Below, piece by piece: positions 27,703 to 38,200 of a stretch of 64,000 nucleotides of DNA; position 1 is the first letter of the stretch, and each line of letters starts with the position of its first letter. Origin of the DNA: Trichostrongylus colubriformis (lineage: Eukaryota; Nematoda; Chromadorea; Rhabditida; Trichostrongylidae); contig OZ022256.1 of the NCBI GenBank assembly GCA_963978905.1, positions 26,189,426 to 26,253,425 on the forward strand, in the 5' to 3' direction. Position numbers and translations under genes: made by a program. The notes below the pieces were generated by a model that did not search any database, was not told the origin of the DNA, and saw only the letters and a list, made by a program, of their open reading frames with translations.

Positions 27703-27823
27703 CCTTTCACCTTAAGTCAGCTTTTGAATGGTATATTCACCGTAGCTTATCAGCACTCACACGTATAACGTGCTGATAAGCTATGGTAAATATACCATTC
27801 AAAAGCTGAGTTAAGGTGAAAGG

Positions 27824-27897
27824 GGTGTCGGTAGTGTAATGGATTAGCACATAACCCCGGGAGGGATGAAGTGGGGGTTCGAGTCCCGTCCGACACC
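27824..27897 (+). other. tRNA-like sequence, right arm of foldback
   Basis: Same fold as the left-arm copy, with more mismatches in the anticodon and T stems and loop CCGGGAG. The acceptor stem GTGTCGG/CCGACAC is perfect, with an extra G opposite a terminal C. Probably a tRNA-derived repeat, not a tRNA gene. Confidence 0.5.
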
Positions 27898-28639
27898 GAA
27901 GCTTTTGCCCATAACTCAGCATCCTTGTAGTAACTTTCGCATCGCGAGCTGCGGCGATAAACAGCAGTTATCAAAAATCAAAAATATCAAAGTTTACATG
28001 TGTTCACAGAGCTTTTTCTGCTCTACAAAAGAGTGCTACTTGTTTTTCGATTTCTTTGATGCGTAATGAAGTAATCTGAGTGGCACACTCATTTGCTCTT
28101 TTTCTTCTGCCATTGAAGTCAAAAAATGTATGCACATGTTTTTGAAACAGTTCAATTTTTTGATCTTTTGATTGCTTGTTAGTTTATTTATCTTGAAGTT
28201 TTAGAAATAGTAATTTGTGGGGGGAAATCTGCACTTTCGGCGCATCGAGGTTCGAAATAGCTAACTTTTTCACTTCGGATGAAAAGAAATCGCTGATCAG
28301 TCTACGGTGCTATCGCAATGAGGTGGGCCTCTTATAAAAAGTTGTTTATCAAAGCACCTTGGAGGAATGTTTAAGGGGTCGATCTTCACATCCAGGCATA
28401 TATTTTTGTCTAAGCCCTAGTGGAGGAAAGAAGGGATCCCTTTACCTGTCACAGTGAGATGCTCCCCCCCCCCCATTGCGATAGCACCCAGTCTACTGCT
28501 ACAATTTATGGTTTTTTGTATAATAAAAGTGTATGGTAAAATCTCGATTTTTGACGAAAAAAAGTGCGGGGTGGGTTTTGGTGAGCACCCCATTTTTAGG
28601 CCTCAGAAATATTAAGTTATTAGTGTATCCATAAAACTA

Positions 28640-29085
28640 GTGGCACTTTATGTAAAGGCTCTATCGAATGCATATATGAATATTTTCCTCAATTTCGATG
28701 ATAGGCGAGGAAGAGAAGATACCGAAGGGCACATTTTTGCTGAGTACTGCTCTTGTAAGTCTTGGAAAAGCAAACAGTCAGGTGGTGCAAATAACAAGCA
28801 AAGCCATTTTGTAGAGCTGAAAAAACCCTATCCAAAACATATGCGCGCACTTTTTGCCCTCGATGGCAGACGAAGAAAAGGAAATGTCAAAAAAAAGCGT
28901 ATTTTTACCTTCCGTTTACTTCACTACTGAACCCCATAAATATTAAGCAATCAGAAGGATCGAAAAACAAATAGCACTGTTTTGTATAGCAGAAAAAGCT
29001 CCATCGACGTATACATATATGTATAAAGTTCGCCGAAAGGTGAAGAGAACGTTGTGAAACACAGTGAGTGAGAAACGGCGGAAAC
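28640..29085 (+). repeat. Dispersed repeat, copy 1
   Basis: Shares with 62663-63067 the series CTCTATCGAATG...ATATATG, GATGGCAGACGAAGAAAAGG, TTACTTCA...CCCCATAAAT, GATCGAAAAACAAATAGCA and GAAGAGAACGTTGTGAAACA. A reverse copy at 27524-28170 is split by the 341-bp foldback. There seems to be an inner duplication of about 215 bp. Confidence 0.7.
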
Positions 29086-29192
29086 TTATTCCTAAGCCCA
29101 ATATATTCACTGCTTAGATTAACCATCAGGATTAATGATAGGGTCCACACTTCGCAACTTCCACCACAATCTACGAAACTGCTGATCATTAC

Positions 29193-29292
29193 TCAATCAA
29201 TGACCTCCACTTCAACTCGATGCCAGGCATTGTGTATGAGTCCTCTCACATTCCAAATACCCGATGCTCCTTCAGGTTGTGTATTGTGGGAC
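29193..29292 (-). CDS. SUOX: SUOX last exon and stop codon
   Basis: This is a 100-nt exon with acceptor ATACTTTAG. After one base that completes the split Arg codon it reads [18 protein letters not shown] then [14 protein letters not shown] and TGA. The pattern YN.QPE...IWN.RG...NAWHRV is the invariant C-terminus of animal sulfite oxidases. A possible variant poly(A) hexamer AATATA lies about 86 nt past the stop (29102-29107); I am not sure of it. Confidence 0.94.
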
Positions 29293-32200
29293 CTAAAGTA
29301 TACTTACATACATATGACAATGACACTTCGTTCACCTCCAATGCAAGAAGCTCGACTTGTAGTCCATACTTGTGGCGTTATGGGACAGTGTGTAAGAAAA
29401 GAGAAATCCACATGATTTGCCATTACCAATGCCAACACTAATTACTCATGATTTTGAGTTTTGAGGCTGTTCACTGCCGTCTTTGATAAAGTCGTGACAC
29501 GCAGTTGAGTTATGGGCAAAATCTTTGGTCCAGATAAGGCGCGAACTCGCATGGAGGATGCAGTGAGGATTCTGGTCCTCTACAAACCAAAGGTCTCGCT
29601 CATAACTTAGCATACCATGCTAGAGTTGTCAATCGAGGGAGTGAGCATTCTACATGGCAGAATAATGGTGAGTTGTGGGGAAACTCGTGTGGATAGCTCT
29701 GCATGGCTTTGATCGATTAGAGCTTTCTGAGTTTTAAGTTTCATTCGATTCTCCTCTGCGAAAGACATCACTATTTTCACCGTCAGCGGTCAAACAAATC
29801 GTAGCCACAGCTTACAAAGGAGTGATAGTCAAGTTTCTGTGGTATATTGGTATATAATACATAACTTAAGTTTGAGCACCTATCAGTTGCGGCGCAAGCT
29901 CCGCAAATGGTGGACAGGGCTAGTCTTAGAATTTATGAGCTCCGTACACATGGGTCGGCACCGACCCAATCCTCACCTGCTCGACCTCTTCAGGCCCGTT
30001 CCTAACATGCTTGTTGTGTGCTCCGTACACTTCGGTCAGTCCCCACCCAGTCCTTACATTAACGACCTCAGCAGACCCATTCCTGACCTTCCCGATTTTC
30101 GGAACCCAAGAGAAGACTTAAATTCGAGTACTCATCGATTTCGGCGCAGGCCTCGCCCAAAGTGGACGGCGCTAGTCTTAGAACTTCTGTGCTCTGTACA
30201 TATGGGTCGGCCCCTACGCTATCCTGCCCACCGTGGACAGGGTCAGGCTTAGTTCTTATGAGACCCGTCAGTTTGGTCAGCGCCTACCCACTTCTAAATC
30301 GCCCGTCCCCTTCAGGCTGCAGTTAAGGCCCCTACCGAATCCTAACTTGCCCGATTTCTACAGGTCCACCCTTAATTCAGCCAATTTTTTTGATCATTTC
30401 TGCGCAAGCCCCGGCCACGGTGGACGGGGCTAGGCTTAGTTCTTATGATCTTCGTGTCATGATCAACCCCCTCCTACCTTGCCCGACCTCTCCCCGTTGC
30501 AGATGAACTAAAAGTGCACTGTGTGACAAACACATTGCACATAAACACGTCAAACCTCTGGTTGAACTAAGAGTGCTATGCAACCGACGGACGGACACAC
30601 ACACACATACACAAACACACAGGACTTCTATATATACAGTATATACAGGCTATATATATACAGTAGCGCTCAATAGGCTTCGGCCAAACACTTTTTGTCA
30701 TAACTTTTATCTACTTGACCTAATTTGGCAAAACTTTAATATGTGGTGCCTGAATCTATTGTCAACGTTTCCTTCTAATTGAGTGCCGCTTGACTCTTTT
30801 CATGGTTTTTTACAAGAATTTACTACAAGACCACCGAAAAAAAGTAGAAGGCTTGGTCAAGAAAAACGGCTTTACAAAAACAAAACGAGCAAGCCTCAGA
30901 GAACATTAATGTATTGTAGAAAGACTACGACTTTTGATGACAGCGGCGCAGCGGGACGGCAGAGCGATGACACTCCAAAAACAAGAAATTTCATATAACC
31001 ACGTAACCTACACCGTTGAGCGCCAAAATAATATATTAAGTATGCAGTGTCTCCAAATACAACATACTGAAATTTCTCTTAGATCGGTTCAGTTGCAAAA
31101 AAGTTACAAGTGGAAAGCCCAATGAAAGACCATTTCGCCGAAGACTTTTGAGCGCTACTGTATGTATAGGATATTACTGCATTTCTGTGGTATATATTGC
31201 GCGGTGATACTAGGGACTCACGCAGATGACTTTTATTCGCTTTGGGACCCAACAACAAGACGCCTTTTGGCTCATCCGCATCGCTTCGCTTGCGACACGC
31301 CGTGGTGCGAAACCCTAACATAACAGTACACACCCGGTAAACGGTAGTGCAGTTGAAGAGACCACCAGTCTGTTGTAGGCCTTCCCGGTGAATGAGGATG
31401 ATCTTATTTAGTGCACACTTTGGTATCCTTTGATCTTTACAGCCTGTGATTTGATCGTGCCTATAGGTTGTTTGACTAAGGATTTGACCAGGCCTTATGG
31501 GTATATAAACCCGCCATTGTTCTATTACTCAGTTCACTTGTTCGTTCAACTAATAAACGACTTCTACACCGTCTCGCTCTCCTGCACCCCATAACATCTG
31601 GCGATCAGGACTTCTCTACTCACCGCCAACAACGAATTCAACGCCGACGACCGCGCACCGCATCTCTCAACTTACCGGATTCTCGACGTGTCGCCATGAA
31701 TGCGAAGACTCTACAAGCCATCCTGGACGCTCAAGCACTAGCCCAGCAGAAGATGCTTCGAGCAATTATGGAGGAGATGAAAGGGATGTTTTTGACGGTG
31801 GGGTCCAGCCCGTCGACAGCTCCCACCACCTCGGCAGAGTTTATCACGAATTCACTGTCTGGCCGTTTGCCAGAATTCACGCACGATCCGGATAATGGCT
31901 GCACCTTCGACGTCGGTACAGCCGCTACGAGGACATCATAACGCAAGATGGGGCAACGCTCGACGATGCCGCGAGAGCACGCCTCATCGTCTCAAAACTG
32001 GACGCCGCTGCCTACGCCCGTTTCACCAACCATGTCTTACCCAGAAAGGCTGCTGAATTGCCACTCGCGGACACCGTGAAGACGCTACAAGAGCTGTTCG
32101 GACACAACACATCAGTCTTCGCTCGTCGTTACGCCTACCTCAGAACCCAATGCAACGGCAACTCTGCGTGACTACACGGGACTGGTGAACCGACGACATG

Positions 32201-35200
32201 AGATGGCCGAGTTCAGTGCGATCACCGCCGAACAGATGAAGTGCCTTGTTTGGATTTGTGGCCTCGCTGCTCCGGAATACGCCGAATTACGCACCCAAGC
32301 GCTACGCAAGTTGGAGTGCAACCCGCAAACTACGCTCAGGGAGCTCAGCACGGAGATTCAACAGATCCTGGACATCCGACAGGATGCGAAACTCCTCGGC
32401 AGCTCACCCTCAGCACCGGATGTCAATGCCGTAAATGCTGAGAAGAAGCATAACAAGGAGCCGCCCTCACCATGTTTTCGCTGTGGAGGAAATCACTGGG
32501 CCAAGGAATGCAACTTCATGGAGAAACGCTGTCATGCCTGCGGTCGCACTGGGCACAAGAAGGGATTCTGCAAAAACTTCAATGGAGACAAAAAGCGGAA
32601 TCCGAAAAGGAAACACCGCCGAACGAACAACGCAATCATCGTCGCTTCCACCACCACGGACACTGCTCCTATTGAACGCATCTACCGGACTGTGAAGATC
32701 GATGGAACTCTCGTCCGCATGCGCCTAGATACGGGAGCCGACGCCACTCTTCTGAGCAGCAAGGACTGGACCGCTATGGGTCGTCCAAAACTTCTACCAT
32801 CGTTATTCGAGCTGAAATCGGCGAATAACAAGCCAATCAACGTCCGTGGTCACTTCGAATGCACCTTCACCATCGAGGGACACCAAGGAAGAGGATACTG
32901 CCACGTGGCCGACACTGCCTCACTGCTTGGCCTTGACTGGATCGGGCAAGTCAAGCCGCTCTTCCAACGGCTTACTGGAGACATCACATGCAACGCCATA
33001 TCCGCAACGACTCTTGCGACGCAACGCATGTCCCTTACCACGCGACTCCGAAACAACTTTCCTGAAGTGTTTGCAGCCGGACTAGGATGCTGCAACAAGT
33101 GGAAAGCTTCTCTCAAGCTGAAGCCAAATGCGACGCCTGTTTTTCGAAAGGCTCGTCCAGTCCCCTACGCCGTTCAACCCCGGATCTCACAAGAAATCGA
33201 CAGGCTGGTTGCTGCCAAGGTTCTAACACCAGTCGACCACTCCGACGGCTGCGCCCGTGGTCGTTGTTCAGAAGAAGAATGGATCCATTCGCCTATGCGC
33301 AGATTTCTCCACAGGTCTGAACGACGCTTTGGAACAGCACCAGCATCCACTTCCAACACCAGAAGGTATCTTTGCCAGGCTCAATGGAGGAAGATACTTT
33401 TCGCAGCTGGATCTAGCCGAAGCGCACCTCCAAGTGGAAGTGGATGAAGATTCCCGACATCTCCTGACCATCAACACGCATCGCGGACTCTTTCGACTCA
33501 ACCGCTTACCTTTTGGGGTGAAGTCCGCGCCGGGAATCTTGCAGCAACAAATGGACACTCTGATCACTGGACTAGAAGGTACCGCTGCCTACCTTGACGA
33601 CATCATAGTAACTGGAAAGACCCTCGACGAACACAACACGCGTTTAGAAGCTGTCTTTCGAAGAATCCACGACTATGGATTACGAGTACGCCTTGAGAAA
33701 TGTTCATTTCTGCACACCGAAATCCACTACCTGGGTTTTGTGATCAACGCCGAAGGACGTCGCCCGGACCAGGACGTCACACAACTTCGCGCATTTCTGG
33801 GATTGGTCAATTTCTACGGGTCTTTTGTGAGGGATCTGCACAATCTACGGGCTCCACTGGACGATCTAACCAGGAAGGAGACTACTTACGTATGGACACC
33901 GGAGTGTCAGTCTTCATTTGACCGCATCAAAGCGACACTCAAGTCAGATCTACTTCTGACGCACTCCGATCCAAAGCTTCCCATCATTGTTGCCGCAGAC
34001 GCTTCAAACTTTGGAACTGGAGCTGTACTTTCGCACAGATTCCCGAATGGAACGGAGAAGGCTGTGTACCATGCAAACCGTACCTCAACGCCAGCTCAAA
34101 AGAAGTACAGCCAAATCGAGAAGGAAGCTCTCGCCCTCATTTTTGCGGTACAGAAGTTTCATCGCTTCATCCATGGACGTCACTTCGTTCTAAGGACGGA
34201 CCACAAGCCGCTCATATCGATCCTTGGGAGTAAGAAAGGAGTACCGGTGTACAGCGCCAATCGCCTGCAACGATGGGCGACTATCCTACTTAACTACGAC
34301 TTCAGTATCCAGTATGTTAGGACAAGCGACTTTGGACAAGCGGATGCGCTCTCACGTCTGTTGATGTCATGTTCAACGGAACCAGAAGACAAAGTCATCG
34401 CCGCTGTGGAAGTCGAAATATCCGCCGAACTGAAGGAAACCTGTACGCATCTTCCGGTCTCCCTTGAAGCAATACAGACCGCAACTGCGGCCGACGCTAT
34501 TCTATCCCAAGTGATCTCCTGCAACCAATCCGGACGCTGGCCTAAAATGGATCAAAACTCTCCACTGTGGCCCTATTACAACCGTCGCGGATCGCTTTCA
34601 ACCGCTGATTCATGCCTTCTCACTGCAGAACGCCTCGTAATCCCGAAGACTCTACAACGTCGCGTACTACAAACGCTCCACAAAGCTCATCCAGGACAAA
34701 CAAGGATGAAAATGCTCGCTCGCAGCTACGTCTACTGGCCGTCAATCGACGCAGACATTGAGAGCCTTGTTAGAAACTGCATTACTTGTGCAAAATTTGC
34801 TAAGAATCCAGTGAAGACTGAACTTCACTCTTGGCCGAAAGCAACAGCGCCATGGACAAGAGTGCACGCCGACTTCGCTGGACCACTCGACGGAACCTTC
34901 TACCTTGTCATCGTGGACGCTTACTCCAAATGGCCGGAAATAATACGGACGGATACAATCTCCACGTCGGCTACAATAAAGGCTATGATGACAATTTTCG
35001 CGCAATTCGGGAATCCACAAATGCTCGTAACGGACAACGGCACACAGTTCACATCAACGCCATTTGAAGATTTTTGCCGTCGCCGGGGAATCGAACACAT
35101 CCGTTCCCCTCCATTTCATCCGCAAAGCAACGGCCAGGTAGAGCGTTTTGTGGATACTTTCAAAAGGGGATTAGCCAAGCTGAAGAGGGAGGAAGCGCCC

Positions 35201-38200
35201 GCAGACTCTCTACAAACCTTCCTCATGGCATATCGCTCGACACCGTGCCCGTCGGGATCGAACTATCTTCCTCCAGCTGAGAACTTTTTGGGTCGCCGAC
35301 TACGCACTGAGCTCACGCTAATGATGCTTTCCACTGACAAAAACGTTGGACCACGGGATAAAAAAATGGAGGAGCAATTCAATAGGCATCATGGCTCACG
35401 ACGCCGTCAATTCGATGTCGGTGACGCTGTGTACGCCAAGGATTATCGAGGACCAAAGGCGACTTGGACGTCTGGAATCATCACTCAACGCCTCGGAAAC
35501 GTCCTCTATCGAGTACGCTGTGCAAACTTGCTGTGGACGCGACACGCAAATCAGCTAAAACCACGCGACCATATGCCAGTCGTCGACAAACTACTTGAAA
35601 CTTTCGACTTGACCCCCATATCTGGAGAACCTGCCGTTACTGATGTTCCGTCAACATCAAACGACGAAGCGACGTCGCCGGCCGCCACTTCCTCACCCGA
35701 CTGCGAATCAACGCCACCGTCGACACCAGCGACGACGCCACGACTTCGCCGATCGCCACGGACTCGACACTCGCCGCGCCGACTTCACGTGGATCCGGAG
35801 AAGAAATCTTATGTTTAGTTTTGTACTTAAAGGGGGAGGTGTTGTAGGCCTTCCCGGTGAATGAGGATGATCTTATTTAGTGCACACTTTGGTATCCTTT
35901 GATCTTTACAGCCTGTGATTTGATCGTGCCTATAGGTTGTTTGACTAAGGATTTGACCAGGCCTTATGGGTATATAAACCCGCCATTGTTCTATTACTCA
36001 GTTCACTTGTTCGTTCAACTAATAAAGACTTCTACACCGTCTCAAAGATAGTGTTCGCGGTAAGGCTTAACAACGCTTCTAAGCAGCTGTCCCTACGGGC
36101 TTGTGCCACACAAGACCGGTAAAAGAGGCCGTCCCAAAGATGACTAACAATAAGGTATGTGGATGCTGACATGTACTTGCAGTGACGGGGAGTACGCATT
36201 TGTTGTACCACGCCGCGGTTTACTACAGGTAGTATATGGCGAGACGAGTAGACTTCTTCACTAAAGCCCAATGTGGATTTCTCCCAAATCGAACCCTAGT
36301 CCGATTCATCATGCCCACCGATCTTCTTGCTCCCCATTATGCCATATGCACCGAGGCACTATGAGTCAGGGCTTCCCTGGCGTATGTAAACGGGAGAGTG
36401 TAGAACGCATAAGAAAGGAATAGGCAGCCGTGCGGTCGGCTACGGCTGTTTGCAGTTAGACCAACATCCGATCCGACCAGCTCGGGCTTACGTAGAGGTG
36501 AGACTGACGGAGCCGGGACACCTCCGAGGAGCGGCCGCTGTTTCCAGAAAATTTACAGGTGAGTAAGGCGAGACCCGCACGCCAACAAGGCGTGATCTAC
36601 GATAAGTCAGACGAAGGCCACACCAGCCACAGCGTGCCTAGTGTTTACGAAAGGTTCGGATAAAGAAAGTTACTAGTACCAAAAATAAAAACGAGAGAAA
36701 TGTTACTTTTGGAAAGCAAATGGTCGTGGAGCACATTCAACTTCAATGAATCACATGAAAAGCACCGCCGCGGAGGAGTGACTTCTTCTGTTATCTATAT
36801 AATTATGTTTTATTTGCTCCAAGAACCCCATACTGAGCTTAACGCAAGAAAAGAAGAATTCAGCTGGGATGGAGCTCCTCAGAGTGACATTCGACAGGGG
36901 TGGGGGGCCGAAACAGCGGCTACGAGGGCTCGAGGAGCAAAGAGGCAACGATCACGTGGGACGCAGAGTGAGCAAAAAATCCACATTTGGCGCTTACAGA
37001 TATTCTAGCGAGTTGCTCTTCTTCCAACTTTTCGATTTCCACTCTGGAAAAAAGGAAATATCCGCTCCAAATTTTCCGTGCTTCTGATCTTGTACTTTCA
37101 CGGGGTTTCCGTGGACGATTTTTTAATTATCAGAGATCGAAAAAGGCAATCTCATGAAGAACCGAAGGCTTGATGTAGGAGGGTGTATATCTTGAACATG
37201 TACGAACTTCGGCTTACGCTACTGCTCATGATTATGTATAGACTTTACCGATCTGTAGCCTTCACAACCAGTTCCATCTTATTCACTCCGTCAGGAATTT
37301 TTATCGTTGCGCGGAACAGTGTCCACGCCCACATATGATCCTAAATAATATCCGAGAGCATAATAATAATGTGTCCATGGAATAGACATTTTATTCTCAA
37401 ACTAACCAGATCTTGTTCCGGAGCTTGTTCCAGTTCCGCATCCTGCCACGTTTTACCGCCATCAGCACTTACTAAGACACGAACTATACCACGACCGCCA
37501 CCACTCCAGGCATATCCAGCGACTTCCATGACTTCTGCATCTACAGAGATTTCTTCACAGCACTCTTTTTCAGAAGTCCATTCCAAGCAGTGAAGTTCTC
37601 TACCTCTTTTGACTTTGGTTCCATGGGCCGGTATGCAGAAAGCACTCTGAACCGGATATTCTTGAAGTGCCGGTAGCGATTCCCAATCCAGCTTATCATT
37701 AGGGCCAACATGAGGAGGAAACACTCTGCAAAAGTTATACGTTGATGGAAGATTTTGTGAGAGTATCCGCTATTCTTGGCGGCCTCAGTACTCTTACGAG
37801 ACCGTCCACCATAGCGGAGACGCCGTGCATTTCGCATAAAGCAAGCAGATATGGCATATGATTAGCCATGAGAAAGGAGAAACATTGAGCTGTTTCATGT
37901 TTCCTTTTCTTGCTAGGCACATCTAATCGTGCTTTACAAAACGTAAGAAAGAAAGCAGATGAGATTAGTTATGGGCGAAAGGGACATAGATCCGTCCACC
38001 TAGATCTCAGACGAACCAATCAAAAATGGAGGGCAAAGCTAAAGCAGTGGTAGAATAGAAGGTGAAGTAGCTAGAGAAGTAGAGGCAGGCCAAAAATCGG
38101 AAAAGGGCTCCATTTTTTGCGGAATTCACGGTTCTCCTCGAAAAACCAAAGCCGATTTCGAAGGTGAAGAAAGGTGGTGCTCAGTACTGCCCTTATGCCA

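Larger units (their letters stand above)
27593..27933. mobile_element. 341-bp foldback with a tRNA-like sequence in each arm
   Basis: It begins TTACTACAAGGATGCTGAGT and ends with the exact reverse. The arms pair over nearly their whole length with the centre near 27763. Each arm carries a 74-nt tRNA-like block (27629-27702 minus, 27824-27897 plus). The element interrupts an older dispersed repeat: the flanking words AAAGTTTACATG recur on both sides (about 27580 and 27990). No coding frame. Confidence 0.85.
27524..28170 (-). repeat. Dispersed repeat, copy 2, interrupted
   Basis: Reverse copy of the 28640-29085 repeat: TTCCCGCCGTTTTTTATTCT, then CGTTCTCTTCGCCTTTCGAC, the foldback at 27593-27933, then GAGCTTTTTCTGCTCTACAA and CATTGAAGTCAAAAAATGTA. 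Confidence 0.65.
31371..36043 (+). mobile_element. Ty3/gypsy LTR retrotransposon 1 (antisense in SUOX last intron)
   Basis: The 5' LTR is 31371-31596, starting TGTTGTAGG and ending AACA, with a TATATAA box near 31502 and AATAAA near 31552. The 3' LTR is 35840-36043. The shared 204 positions are identical except for one missing base, so the insertion is young, but the 3' LTR lacks its last ~21 bases and there is no target duplication. The primer-binding site TGGCGATCAGGA is at 31599-31610 and the polypurine tract at 35829-35839. The order gag, nucleocapsid, protease, RT, RNase H, integrase identifies Ty3/gypsy (Metaviridae type). It lies in the last SUOX intron on the opposite strand. Three frameshifts and one in-frame deletion make it inactive. 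Confidence 0.96.

Noticed and set aside
27629..27897. A pair of functional tRNA genes
   Set aside because: C in place of U33, mismatched stems in one copy, and location in the arms of a foldback element.
32185..33447. One intact gag-pol frame of 420 codons
   Set aside because: The last ~65 codons after 33245 are out of frame with the RT; the true frame continues from 33257.
37740..37837. Frame [20 protein letters not shown] as the GARxVKW exon of SUOX
   Set aside because: It lacks splice sites in phase and the key VKWL. The true exon with exact phases is at 39030-39120.
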